A stretch of 64,000 bases of DNA, from contig JAFKGR010000006.1 in NCBI GenBank assembly GCA_017307735.1, forward strand, positions 162,360 through 226,359, written 5' to 3'. Below, piece after piece: positions 44,857 to 53,790 of the stretch; within the stretch, counting starts at the first letter, position 1; each line of letters opens with the position of its first letter. The stretch comes from Chitinophagaceae bacterium (GTDB lineage Bacteria; Bacteroidota; Bacteroidia; Chitinophagales; Chitinophagaceae). The notes under the pieces were generated by a model. The model was not told the DNA's origin. It did no database searches and saw only the letters and a program-made list of their open reading frames with translations. The position numbers and the translations under genes were made by a program.

Positions 44857-45387
44857 TTATAACAAAATTTCATTGTCGCCATCAACAGATAAAATCTTTC
44901 TGCTTTTTGAATCAATTATAATTTCATTGTTTCTGATTGCTTCCTCAATCCTTTTAGCAAACTGGCAAGCCTCAGTCCATTTTATGTTTAAATCTCTGCT
45001 AAGTTGGTTTGTCTGTGCCGATTTCTTTCCTCCATTAAATAAAACAACCCAATCGTTTCGATTATTTATCCTTAATCCATATAACCGGAGAGGAAAATGA
45101 GGATAAAGAAATACAATTTCACCGACTGTAACCTTACCCTTATTAGGCAACCCCACTACTTCATTTTCAAACCTATTAAACAAGGCGTCAATCGCCCCGT
45201 GATCTTCCCCTATGCTATCCAAAACAAAACTCAACAGTTCCTGAACCGGTTGTTTTGTTTCGGCAATAGAATCATATTTATCAAAAAATTTGTCCGTTTC
45301 ATTCTGCTCAGCTTCATCCCACTGCACGGTATAAAAAGTACATTTTGCACCTTCATCATCCCACAATTCCAACACAAAGTTATTCAC
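44857..45387 (-). CDS. Unrecognised 176-residue protein, candidate toxin of a TA pair
   Basis: No family was assigned with certainty. The N-terminal half is acidic and helical (SIAETKQPVQELLSFVLDSIGEDHGAID). The middle has a beta-rich stretch LYPHFPLRLYGLRINNRNDWVVLFNGGKKSAQT whose R-L-Y/V-V-L-F-N-G-G-K-K pattern is reminiscent of HigB/RelE-like folds. A charged helical tail follows (ACQFAKRIEEAIRNNEIII). The gene is directly upstream (12 bp) of an XRE gene, which makes a toxin-antitoxin or regulator-effector unit the most natural reading. Confidence 0.6.
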   Translation of the reverse strand: MNNFVLELWDDEGAKCTFYTVQWDEAEQNETDKFFDKYDSIAETKQPVQELLSFVLDSIGEDHGAIDALFNRFENEVVGLPNKGKVTVGEIVFLYPHFPLRLYGLRINNRNDWVVLFNGGKKSAQTNQLSRDLNIKWTEACQFAKRIEEAIRNNEIIIDSKSRKILSVDGDNEILL

Positions 45388-45802
45388 TTATAAGTTAATT
45401 TACAATTTTTTAAAAATATTTAATAATTACCTCTGAAAAAAGTTGTCTTTTCTTTAATAACTATAAAAATCCTCAATATCCCTTGGCTTATTGTGCGGTC
45501 ATAAAATAAATGTACAAACGAAATACATTTCGATCACTTTACCTATTGTCACAGTAAAAGAAAGAAAGTTTCTGACCCTATTTCCTTGGTTTGGATTTAA
45601 GTTTACATAAGGCTCTTAAATAAATACAAATCCTCCCTGTCAGATATGGCACAAGACATTGCGGATGGACTCTTGACAGATTGCAGAAATCTATTTGTCC
45701 GCAGGGTTTAAATCTATTTTAAAATACAGGGAAAACTCTCCTGTTGACCAATTATTGATGCATCCGTCTTTCTTTCTTAATAATGGCAGTTCCCCGCAGG
45801 AA
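45388..45802. other. Intergenic region, nothing recognised
   Basis: AT-rich sequence between the TA-like pair and the stop of the large envelope protein gene. No RNA gene, terminator or repeat was seen. Confidence 0.4.
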
Positions 45803-48800
45803 TTAAAAATCAAGTCCGAGACTAAAATACCAAATGGGCTTCCCTCTGAAAAATCCGTTCATCGGCCATCCGGCATCTGCCTTCAGGAAATACCCGAGCA
45901 CTGTGCTCCTTGCACCAAATCCATAACCGCCGAGGAAAGGACCGATTCCGGGAGCCTTCAACTCCACCTGAACTGTAGGATCATTGGGATTGGTGTATGT
46001 AACACTTGGCCGGCCAATACCATGAAAATTTCCGTTCCATGCCGTACCCAAATCAATAAACTGGGTCAACTGAAAATTCCTGAGAAATGCATTGTTGATT
46101 GGCCTGCTCATCAGCGTAGTGAAAACGGGAAGCCTGAATTCGGAATTGATGACAATGTTGTTGTTTCCGTTAGCCGCATTCTGAATAAAACCTCTCATGT
46201 TGACAGCGAGGGTCTGAAAAGCATAATCTACATCCGGATCGGGCTGATTGGCCGGATTGAAAAACCTGTATTGCTGTTTACCATTTACCACTTTCACATT
46301 ATCTCCAAACATCAGCCAGTTATCAACCCCGCCGAGATAATAAATGAATTTCTGATCACCCCAACTAAAATCTCCGGCTATGCGGCCTGCCCAGATAAAG
46401 TTTCGGTATATCGGGAAATAGGCCCTTCCGTCAAATCCAAAATTAAAAGTCATCCTCCCTTTTTGAATGGAATCAATTCCGCTGATCTGGCCGTTGATAT
46501 CCGTATATATTTTATACCTGAAACCATTCCAGATATTCATAACCGGATTCAACGTATTGTCATATACATATTCTGCATGAAACAATCCATACATCTTTGC
46601 AGGAATTTCAGACTTAAGTGAAGGAATATCCACAGAGGTCAAAACGGTTTTATCTCTTCTCACTCCTACATTAAAACGTATGCTCCTCACATCATCAAAC
46701 GGGTATGAAATATTACCCTGGTAAAGATTGCTGTACAATTTTCCCGGGTGCCCGTCCTGCGTACTTCCTTCCAACACACTTTTATAATATAGCAATCCCC
46801 AGTCAATCCTTCCTTTCAGGTCGGTAAACTGAAGTAACCAGTCATTGTCCTTCAAATTGGTTGAAAGCCTGAATCCTCCATCTATCCTGATGTCTTCCAT
46901 CAGGTCGGCCACACCCATGCGGATAATTCCATCGAGGCCGTTATTTGAAGTCAGGGTTACAGGTCCTGCCCCGCCCTGATAAGGCTGAAATTTTGTACCC
47001 AGCACATCGTTGTTAAATCCGAGTACAACATAATCTGTGGCGAACTTCCGCGGTTTATATGGAAACAATTTGGCATTGGCCAACACCCGTGCCTGGTGGG
47101 GTTCGGGCGATACATGCTTTGTTGTATCAGATTTTGTAACCTGGAATTGTTGCTGAAAAACATCCTGCTGTTTTTTGGTGGAAGGAGGGGCAATAATTTC
47201 ACCTTCGGACAATTGTTTTTTCTCCATCAGGTTTTGCATATAAGATGTCGGCCTGTCTGTTACATTCCTGTTGTGCAGCGTATTTTCATCAATCTTTAAT
47301 TTATAAAGGGTTTTATCATCGCTCTGCCTTGTCACTTCGCTCACCTGATGATTTTCGCCGGCTTCCCTTGTTTCGCGGATACTGCTTTCATAATTTGTCA
47401 ATGGAAAAGAATACACAGAATCTTTGGAAAGGGCAACTACCGCAATAGAGTCCACATCGGTCTTATGAAAAACAATCAACAAACTATCTACTTCTTCGGC
47501 AGTCGGATTTCTGAATACTTCATTGTTGATCAAAACCAAAGTATCCACACCCGCACTTTTGGTTGTAAAAAACCCGGCATAACGATTGTTGATACCGCTC
47601 TGATCACTCAAAAAGGTGAAATGATTGTCATTGTAGGGTGTCGGGAACCTTGCATCACCAAACGGCAAATCGGTAAGCTGGGTTATCTGGTTCAATTCGG
47701 GTTTACCAGCCGAAAAATTGGTAACCATGAAAATATTAAACCTGTTTTTCATCATGGATGTATCATTGCCCGCAGCTTCGGCAGACGGCCTGTTACTGCT
47801 AAAGAGAATTCCCGTTTTGCCCGGAAACGCAACAAAACTCGGATCAAGTTCATCATACACATCATTGGTAATCTGGGTTACTTTTTCATTCTCCATATCG
47901 TACATGTAAATATCTGTCTGACCGTTTTTCACCGCACTCAAAAGCAGTGTGTGGCTGTTGTAGATATACTTCATGTCCTGTACCTGGTCAAAAGTATTGG
48001 TGAGATCCAGTTTGGTAGGCTTTATTTTGGTGATGTCGTCATACACAAATAATTTCAACCGTCCCTCATTTTCATAAATTACGGCCAGCCTTGTTCCCTT
48101 CGGGTCCCATGCCATCAAAGGATAATTGGGATTGATACCGCCGATCTTGGTTTTGGATCCAATTTTCAATAATGTCTTTTGCGTACCATCGTCTTCATTG
48201 AGAATTAACCGGTATTGGCCCTTTTTATACTGAACGACCGCAAAGGCTGAATTTCTTTTATTCGGATTCACATTGAAATGGAAATAGTCCACCCATTTGC
48301 TTACCGTAACATCAGTCACTTCACTTCCTTTCGGATAATTTTTTCTTTTGCGGATATCATCCTGGTATTTCTGTTCCTGATATGCCATAAAATCTTTCAG
48401 CAAATCTTTAAATTTTCCTGTCTTTGCAACGATCTGGGTAGCCTTGTTCAGACTTTTGTAAACCCTTGCCAGGTAAAGCAGGTAGGTTGTATTTTCCCGG
48501 TGGTATTTTTCTTCAATATAATACCAGAATGCATGTCCGGCAAGCAGGGGTTTGTCAAAAGCAAACTGGTAAAAATTTTTATACTTCAGGCTCAGGATTT
48601 CACTTTTTAATTCGTCATCAAGGGCGGGGCTCCAGTTTTCAGCCGCATACGCAACATAGCCATCTACCAGCCAATCCGGCAAATCCAAAAGGGCGCGGTT
48701 GCCCGCCATTTCGCCCAGGTCATCGCCGAACAAAAGATTTTGTGTCAGAATTTGAGCTATGCCCTGGCGCACCTGTTTGCGGAGATCTGCATGGTTGCCG

Positions 48801-49204
48801 TTAAAATAAATCACCATTTTGTTGTTGACCAGTTGTGTCAGGCCGCCGGCATCCATCCAGTCCATTCCCAATCCCACATTGCTTTGGCGCATGTCGTCAT
48901 AGGTATTATAGATGAGGATATTGGCCCTTCTTTGCAGGGAATATTCTACAAATTTTTCAACCGAGGGAAGTTCCTCTTCCGCAATCTGCATCACATATTT
49001 GGCAAGTTGCTGGCCCTGGTCATAAAAATAACAATTGAAATTTGAGGTCTGATAATATTGCCATTTTAATTTCTTGAACTGAACCCTGTTTTTTCCAAAT
49101 GTGACGCTGCTCACCTGAGCCACCATTGTAACCGGAAGTGAAAAGATCAAAAAAATGAAAAGCAAATAGAATTTGAAGGGGATACGAATCTTTTGGTCTT
49201 GCAT
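45803..49204 (-). CDS. Large envelope protein: degenerate peptidase-like domain, TolB-like propeller, outer-membrane barrel
   Basis: A 1133-residue exported protein (signal peptide ending VTMVAQ). Residues ~40-270 match the peptidase MA-like region of the 34810 gene but have lost the zinc site: VRQGIAQILTQN (~145-156) stands where HExxH would be, and PDWLVDGYVAYAAE (176-189) carries Asp in place of the ligand Glu. Residues ~300-640 are PD40/TolB-like propeller (ILFSSNRPSAEAAGNDT, ITQLTDLPFGDARFPTPYNDNHFTFLSDQSGI). The last ~380 residues are a surface-antigen/BamA-like barrel ending in PIWYFSLGLDF, with the C-terminal aromatic of outer-membrane barrels. It is divergent from the MBL gene at 49285. 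Function unknown. Confidence 0.8.
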   Translation of the reverse strand: MQDQKIRIPFKFYLLFIFLIFSLPVTMVAQVSSVTFGKNRVQFKKLKWQYYQTSNFNCYFYDQGQQLAKYVMQIAEEELPSVEKFVEYSLQRRANILIYNTYDDMRQSNVGLGMDWMDAGGLTQLVNNKMVIYFNGNHADLRKQVRQGIAQILTQNLLFGDDLGEMAGNRALLDLPDWLVDGYVAYAAENWSPALDDELKSEILSLKYKNFYQFAFDKPLLAGHAFWYYIEEKYHRENTTYLLYLARVYKSLNKATQIVAKTGKFKDLLKDFMAYQEQKYQDDIRKRKNYPKGSEVTDVTVSKWVDYFHFNVNPNKRNSAFAVVQYKKGQYRLILNEDDGTQKTLLKIGSKTKIGGINPNYPLMAWDPKGTRLAVIYENEGRLKLFVYDDITKIKPTKLDLTNTFDQVQDMKYIYNSHTLLLSAVKNGQTDIYMYDMENEKVTQITNDVYDELDPSFVAFPGKTGILFSSNRPSAEAAGNDTSMMKNRFNIFMVTNFSAGKPELNQITQLTDLPFGDARFPTPYNDNHFTFLSDQSGINNRYAGFFTTKSAGVDTLVLINNEVFRNPTAEEVDSLLIVFHKTDVDSIAVVALSKDSVYSFPLTNYESSIRETREAGENHQVSEVTRQSDDKTLYKLKIDENTLHNRNVTDRPTSYMQNLMEKKQLSEGEIIAPPSTKKQQDVFQQQFQVTKSDTTKHVSPEPHQARVLANAKLFPYKPRKFATDYVVLGFNNDVLGTKFQPYQGGAGPVTLTSNNGLDGIIRMGVADLMEDIRIDGGFRLSTNLKDNDWLLQFTDLKGRIDWGLLYYKSVLEGSTQDGHPGKLYSNLYQGNISYPFDDVRSIRFNVGVRRDKTVLTSVDIPSLKSEIPAKMYGLFHAEYVYDNTLNPVMNIWNGFRYKIYTDINGQISGIDSIQKGRMTFNFGFDGRAYFPIYRNFIWAGRIAGDFSWGDQKFIYYLGGVDNWLMFGDNVKVVNGKQQYRFFNPANQPDPDVDYAFQTLAVNMRGFIQNAANGNNNIVINSEFRLPVFTTLMSRPINNAFLRNFQLTQFIDLGTAWNGNFHGIGRPSVTYTNPNDPTVQVELKAPGIGPFLGGYGFGARSTVLGYFLKADAGWPMNGFFRGKPIWYFSLGLDF

Positions 49205-49284
49205 TTCAGTGTGGTTATATTGCTATAAAATTACCCTTTCTAATTTAATCACGAAAAAGTATTTAACCTTTACAAACATAGCAG

Positions 49285-49920
49285 ATGTTTCTTATAAAAT
49301 CTTTTACATTTAATCCCGTTCAGGAAAACACATACATATTACAAAATGAATCAAAGGATTGCATCATCATAGACCCCGGATGCTATTTCGATCAAGAAAA
49401 AGAGGAAATAAAAAATTATATCAGGGATAACGGGCTGCATCCTGTTTTGCTTCTGAATACGCATTGCCACCTGGACCATGTATTCGGAAATAAATTCATT
49501 TCTGAAACGTATGGATTGATTCTTCACATTCATCCGGATGAAAAGAAGACTCTCGAAATGGCTCCGGTATCAGGGCTGATGTTTGAACTCTCGTTTGATA
49601 ATTATACAGGAGAAATTTCCTGGTTAAAAGAAAATGAGGTTATTCGCCTCGGAAATGATGAGTTAAAAATCATACTCGTTCCCGGACACTCTCCCGGGAG
49701 TATTTGTTTTTATTGCGAAAAGCAAAAATTCATGATTGGAGGCGATGTGTTGTTTTATCATAGTATTGGCCGGACAGACCTGCCGGGCGGGGATCCTGAG
49801 GCTTTGCCGGGAAACATCAGAGAAAAATTATTTTTACTTCCTGGCGACATCAAAGTATATCCGGGCCACGGGCCTTCAACCACCATCGGCGAAGAAAAAC
49901 AATCCAATCCCTTTCTTTAA
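49285..49920 (+). CDS. Metallo-beta-lactamase-fold hydrolase (glyoxalase II-like)
   Basis: The 211-residue enzyme has the complete MBL motif HCHLDH (in LLLNTHCHLDHVFGNKFI), the second metal ligand cluster in LVPGHSPGSICFY and the GDVLF motif (FMIGGDVLFYHSIGRTDLPGG), ending with VYPGHGPSTTIGEEK. Short glyoxalase II-like hydrolases of this length (YcbL type) occur widely; the natural thiol ester is not certain. The stop lies 3 bp from that of the convergent amidase gene. Confidence 0.93.
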   Translation: MFLIKSFTFNPVQENTYILQNESKDCIIIDPGCYFDQEKEEIKNYIRDNGLHPVLLLNTHCHLDHVFGNKFISETYGLILHIHPDEKKTLEMAPVSGLMFELSFDNYTGEISWLKENEVIRLGNDELKIILVPGHSPGSICFYCEKQKFMIGGDVLFYHSIGRTDLPGGDPEALPGNIREKLFLLPGDIKVYPGHGPSTTIGEEKQSNPFL

Positions 49921-49923
49921 AAA

Positions 49924-51570
49924 TCAATGTTCAAACATCGCAGGATGTACATGGATCCATTTTGTATTTTCCTGATAAACTTTGGCCACTTCCAGCAATC
50001 TGGCCTCATCATACAGGTTCCCGATCAGCGTGATACTTGTAGGTAAATTCTGCTTGTTAAATCCGGTGGGAATGCTGAGCGCAGGATGGCCGGTCAGATT
50101 AGTCATGGCTGCCTGATCACCTGCCCACGTCGGACAAATAATAACGTCATATTGATTGATAATGTCATTCAATTTTTGCATCAGCACATAACGAAACCTG
50201 TTGGCATTGATATATTCCACAGCCGGGATAAAACGCGAAGTTCTGAATTGATTCGGCCATTCGCCTTTTCCTTGCCTCTTCATCTGATCGTCTAATCCGG
50301 TCCTCGTAAATGCATCAAATGCAGCAGCAGATTCAGCACCAATTACCAACCCGATTATATTGAAAGGATAAAGGGCAGAATCCGGAATTTGAATTGCCTG
50401 CAGATTGGCTCCTGCATTTTTCAACACGTCCAAAACACTCTTTTCGTTTCCCAAAGTATCCTTTGAGTTGAAATAATTTTCAACATAAGCAATCTTCAAC
50501 TTAGAAATGTCAGTCTTCTCTTTGTAATTAAATGGCATATCCACGGCAGAGGCATCCATGCCATCGGTTCCGTGCAGATAATAAAATACAATGGCTGCAT
50601 CTTCGGCACTTCTGCATATAGGTCCGGCTTTATCGAGGCTCCATGCAAGCGTCATTGCTCCATACCTGCTCACACTTCCATAAGTAGGGCGCAGGCCTGT
50701 GGCACCGCAAACCGTGGATGGAGAAATAATGGATCCGTATGTTTCCGTTCCAATGGCAAAAGGTACAAGTCCTGCGACCGTTGCCGATGCCGGGCCAGCC
50801 GAAGAACCGCTGCTGCCGGTTTTAATGTTCCATGGATTTCGTGTACGTCCGCCAAACCAATAATCATCCATTGCCAGCGCACCTGAGGTCAATTTTGCAA
50901 CCAGAACTGCTCCGGCTTCTTTCAATTTCGTATATACATAACTGTTAACATCAATTTCCTGATTCATGTAAGGCCTTGCACCCCAGGTAGTCTTTGTTCC
51001 TTTTACCGCAAAAAGATCTTTGATCCCGTAAGGAATTCCCTGAAGAATGCCACGGTATTGGCCTGCTGCAATTTCCTTGTCTGCTTCCGCCGCCTGCTGC
51101 ATGGCGACATCTTCGGTCAATGATACCACACAATGAAGTGTATCTCCATATTTTTTCAATCGCCGGATAAAAAACCGGGTCAGGTCAACCGACGTTATTT
51201 TACGCGATTTAATCAGAGATGCCAGTTGAGGAATGCTGTAAAACGCAAGTGAATCCACATCTGCAGGCAATTTTGTATCCGGCAGACTGAATGAAACTTT
51301 TTCCTGCTTTTTATTGAAATGCATGTATGGAAGCACCGGACTGAAAGAAAGCGTGAGCGGAATGGAATTATCAAGGTTATAATTATGCATTTTGTCGTAG
51401 GTATGCGCATTCCTTCTCACACCCGTCAACATGGAGTCTTCTTTGGCTTGTGTAAAATGAAGGCTGGCAATCTTTTCAGCGGACTGAATGTCGCTGATTT
51501 TGATTGTATCCTGTGCAAAAAGCGAGGTTGAACAAAACAATAAAATAATTACAATCGCTGACTTGGGCAT
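49924..51570 (-). CDS. Secreted amidase (amidase signature family)
   Basis: A 548-residue exported enzyme (signal peptide ending SLFAQ). The amidase-signature core contains the catalytic Lys in LQGIPYGIKDLFAVKG, the Ser-rich loop TGSSGSSAGPASATVAGLVP and the nucleophile loop GTETYGSIISPSTVCG. A C-terminal segment with PTWAGDQAAMTNLTGHPALSIPTGF is typical of the family. About 130 N-terminal residues precede the core, with an internal PQLASLIKSRKITSVDLTRFFIRRL segment characteristic of the family. The substrate is unknown; relatives act on amides or peptides. It is convergent with the MBL gene. Confidence 0.92.
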   Translation of the reverse strand: MPKSAIVIILLFCSTSLFAQDTIKISDIQSAEKIASLHFTQAKEDSMLTGVRRNAHTYDKMHNYNLDNSIPLTLSFSPVLPYMHFNKKQEKVSFSLPDTKLPADVDSLAFYSIPQLASLIKSRKITSVDLTRFFIRRLKKYGDTLHCVVSLTEDVAMQQAAEADKEIAAGQYRGILQGIPYGIKDLFAVKGTKTTWGARPYMNQEIDVNSYVYTKLKEAGAVLVAKLTSGALAMDDYWFGGRTRNPWNIKTGSSGSSAGPASATVAGLVPFAIGTETYGSIISPSTVCGATGLRPTYGSVSRYGAMTLAWSLDKAGPICRSAEDAAIVFYYLHGTDGMDASAVDMPFNYKEKTDISKLKIAYVENYFNSKDTLGNEKSVLDVLKNAGANLQAIQIPDSALYPFNIIGLVIGAESAAAFDAFTRTGLDDQMKRQGKGEWPNQFRTSRFIPAVEYINANRFRYVLMQKLNDIINQYDVIICPTWAGDQAAMTNLTGHPALSIPTGFNKQNLPTSITLIGNLYDEARLLEVAKVYQENTKWIHVHPAMFEH

Positions 51571-51639
51571 GGCAGGTAATTTTCCGGCTAAGGTAACGGT
51601 TACTTATTTTCAGCAAATGAATTAATGAAATCAGCGGAA

Positions 51640-51879
51640 TCAGGAATTCTGATTTTTTGTTTCAGAATCATCTTTCCAGCTCTTCCACCATCTGAAACCA
51701 ACTATTCCTACCGCCAGATAAGGAATAGCCATCAGGTAAAGAATACCTGTGTTTAATCCCTGCGCAGGTTTATCACCCAATTGCATGGCTGTTTTTGTAC
51801 AAATGGAACATTGGGCTTCTACAGCAACTGCTGTTATTACAAAAATTATGATTAGCAAAAATGAAATCAGCTTTTTCAT
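51640..51879 (-). CDS. Small membrane protein with a CxxC motif
   Basis: This 79-residue product has an N-terminal signal-like helix (LISFLLIIIFVITAVAV), then EAQCSICTKTAMQLGDKPAQG with a CxxC, and a second hydrophobic segment LYLMAIPYLAVGIVGF before a charged tail. The ATG at 51879 is chosen; a TATCTTTG -7 motif (51887-51894, minus) lies 8 bp upstream of it. The CxxC after the first helix suggests a periplasmic thiol or metal site. No family was assigned. Confidence 0.65.
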   Translation of the reverse strand: MKKLISFLLIIIFVITAVAVEAQCSICTKTAMQLGDKPAQGLNTGILYLMAIPYLAVGIVGFRWWKSWKDDSETKNQNS

Positions 51880-52182
51880 GGGAGAACAAAGATAGGAATA
51901 CAATCTTAACAACGGCGCATTGAAAATATTGATTAACCCGGTCGGTTACAGCTTTTAAAAAAAATCATTATTCATGATTACCGGTACGCAAAATTGAATC
52001 AATGTTACCGGCTACTGTTATTCACCGGATTTTTTTTAAATCACTTTGTGCAAAAAACCGGTTGCCTGAGGATCAAGTATAGAATCCTACCAATAATCAC
52101 CCCAAAAAAAATTACAGATTTAAAAATTGAATTACCATTATCCGTTGACAATTTTTTTTCATGCCGGCTGCTTCAACTTTTT
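51880..52182. other. Intergenic region, promoter element only
   Basis: It holds the TATCTTTG -7 element (51887-51894, minus strand) of the small membrane protein gene. No gene is recognised in the AT-rich remainder, which lies downstream of hpf. Confidence 0.45.
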
Positions 52183-52533
52183 TCATTTTATTGTTTTTTT
52201 TGCCAATACTTTTCTGTTTGGCGTTTTCATTCTGCGTGCATTGAGCAATTGAGTTTTTCTTGTGTGCAATTTTCTTTTTGCAGAATCTGCGGCTTTCAGA
52301 ATGGCATCTTCGAAAATGGAAGACCGGGTTCTGATATTTGCATCTTTACCCGGCACTCTTATATTGAGTACACAGTTTACAATATCCCTGGTGCCTTTCA
52401 CCTCATAAGTAAGAGTTACCTCTATTTCCTGGATGTCTTTATAATACCTGTTGAGAGCGCTTAATTTGTTTGTTGCAAATTTTTTTAATGAAGGGCTTAG
52501 TCTGTGTCCCGGCGATTCGATTCTGAATTTCAT
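52183..52533 (-). CDS. Ribosome hibernation-promoting factor HPF/RaiA family
   Basis: The 116-residue protein has the HPF fold: MKFRIESPGHRLSPSLKKFATNKLSALNRYY, then EIEVTLTYEVKGTRDIVNCVLNIRVPG and a basic helix SSIFEDAILKAADSAKRKLHTRK. It is a short HPF that lacks the long C-terminal dimerisation domain. It should bind the 30S subunit in stationary phase. A 30-bp repeat pair lies directly upstream (52548-52643) and may influence its expression. Confidence 0.9.
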   Translation of the reverse strand: MKFRIESPGHRLSPSLKKFATNKLSALNRYYKDIQEIEVTLTYEVKGTRDIVNCVLNIRVPGKDANIRTRSSIFEDAILKAADSAKRKLHTRKTQLLNARRMKTPNRKVLAKKTIK

Positions 52534-52547
52534 AAAAATAAGTTTGG

Positions 52548-52643
52548 GTTAAAAGGGGAATATAATCCATTTTCACCGATTGATGGTCCGATTGACGTGA
52601 CGATTGTCAGTCCGTTAAAAGGGGAATATAATCCATTTTCACC
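52548..52643. repeat. Two exact 30-bp direct repeats, 36-bp spacer
   Basis: Both copies contain AAAAGGGGAATATAATCC and end TTTTCACC. They start at 52548 and 52614, a 66-bp period. The first copy ends 14 bp from the hpf ATG on its far side. The spacer is itself GATTG-rich. Confidence 0.7.
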
Positions 52644-52938
52644 CCATCACAAACATCCTGAGTGAATAAGAAATTGCAGGAAACAAATAATTGAGGATAA
52701 ATCAGAGCCCTTCACACACCTCGGGACATTCGTTTTCCAGCGGTGTTGTCGTCTTCAAAACGCTGCTCTTCCAAAAATATTTCATTCCTGTTTTCTTCGC
52801 CCTTTCTCCGCCCCTCGTTCATACCATTCCGTATATCCGGGCGGAGATGGTACGGCACAGGTATAGCGCAGGTATAGGAAAATACCGGAGAAGTAATTCA
52901 CGGATTTCTGATTTTTCATTTTGTCCTTTTTCATACAA

Positions 52939-52980
52939 GATTCAGTAGTGCTACGCAAAGATTCAGTAGCGGTACGCAAA
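52939..52980. repeat. Two 21-bp tandem repeats upstream of the Crp-like gene
   Basis: The copies at 52939-52959 and 52960-52980 share GATTCAGTAG and TACGCAAA and differ at two bases. Each has a GTA..TAC half-palindrome. A 21-bp period is two helical turns, a usual spacing for cooperative operators. It lies about 85 bp before the ATG at 53065. Confidence 0.5.
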
Positions 52981-53064
52981 AATATCAGCTACTAAATGGC
53001 TTCTTTTGTATAAGAACAAAATCCGGAAATTTTTATACTGGTGTTCCTCTTCAAAAAGATTGTC

Positions 53065-53631
53065 ATGGAAAATGTAATCAGCTTTCTGAACCGCCTCCAT
53101 CCACTGCCGCCTCCGCTTATAGCAGAGATGAGGCAGGTATTGCAATACACCCGAAAAAGAAAAAACGAATACCTTGTTCGCGAAGGCGAAATATGCAGCT
53201 ATGTATGGTACCTGCAAAAAGGACTGGCACGCTGCTATTATGAAAGGGATGAGCATGAGGTTACCACATGGTTTATGCAGGAAGGTAACATACTTGTGCT
53301 GTTCAAAAGCCTGATCCGGCAGACCGAAAGTAAATATAATCTGCAGGCTATAGAAGACTGCGAGTTGTACCGCATCCGCTATGAAGACATACTGCATGTA
53401 CTGGAAAAGTATTCCGAAGCCCGGCGTATCCGCACCATGATCACCGACAAGTATAGTAATTTAAAAGACATCCGTATCAGGGCAACCAGCAAACTTACAC
53501 CTCCTGAAAGGTATGCTTACTTTATAAGGCATTTCCCGCATTTGCTGAATCGCATTACACTGCATCACATCGCTTCCTACCTCAATATCAGCAAAAGCTC
53601 GGTGGCACGGGCACGGCGAAAAAAGTTTTGA
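53065..53631 (+). CDS. Crp/Fnr-family transcriptional regulator
   Basis: A 188-residue regulator with an N-terminal cyclic-nucleotide-binding-fold domain: KNEYLVREGEICSYVWYLQKGLARCYYERDEHEVTTWFMQEG then LQAIEDCELYRIRYEDI. It has a helical linker and a C-terminal HTH (ITLHHIASYLNISKSSVARARRKKF). The residues that bind cAMP in E. coli Crp are not obviously kept, as in many Bacteroidota Crp-like proteins. The ATG at 53065 is chosen. It is divergent from hpf, and a perfect palindrome follows its stop (53636-53649). Confidence 0.9.
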   Translation: MENVISFLNRLHPLPPPLIAEMRQVLQYTRKRKNEYLVREGEICSYVWYLQKGLARCYYERDEHEVTTWFMQEGNILVLFKSLIRQTESKYNLQAIEDCELYRIRYEDILHVLEKYSEARRIRTMITDKYSNLKDIRIRATSKLTPPERYAYFIRHFPHLLNRITLHHIASYLNISKSSVARARRKKF

Positions 53632-53635
53632 AAAA

Positions 53636-53649
53636 GTGTCACGTGACAC
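53636..53649. promoter_or_regulatory. Perfect 14-bp palindrome GTGTCACGTGACAC
   Basis: It lies 4 bp after the stop of the Crp-like gene and about 140 bp before the AraC-like start. The length and symmetry suit a dimeric Crp/Fnr-type operator; the function is inference. Confidence 0.5.
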
Positions 53650-53790
53650 CATGGGCCCTTTAAAGCCGGATTAGTTTTACAATGGCAAAAGTTCTCCGGG
53701 GATAAGGTTTCGCAAACGCATTGAGAAGGAGAATGTATTTGCTTCCGTTTGACTGCTTCCGTAAAACTTTTGCATGAAAGCCAATACTGC

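Larger units (their letters stand above)
52534..53064. other. Intergenic region with two kinds of direct repeats
   Basis: It holds a 30-bp exact repeat pair at 52548-52577 and 52614-52643 upstream of hpf, and a 21-bp tandem pair at 52939-52980 upstream of the Crp-like gene. No gene was recognised. Confidence 0.5.

Noticed and set aside
45695..46621. Plus-strand frame of 308 residues
   Set aside because: It overlaps the end of the 1133-residue envelope protein on the opposite strand, has no family features, and its composition looks antisense.
51994..52464. Plus-strand frame of 156 residues overlapping hpf
   Set aside because: Antisense to hpf for most of its length; no recognisable domain or promoter.
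52548..52643. Two-copy CRISPR-like repeat and spacer
   Set aside because: Only two repeats, no cas genes, the spacer shows internal GATTG repeats, and the unit sits at the hpf start. Better read as a local duplication.
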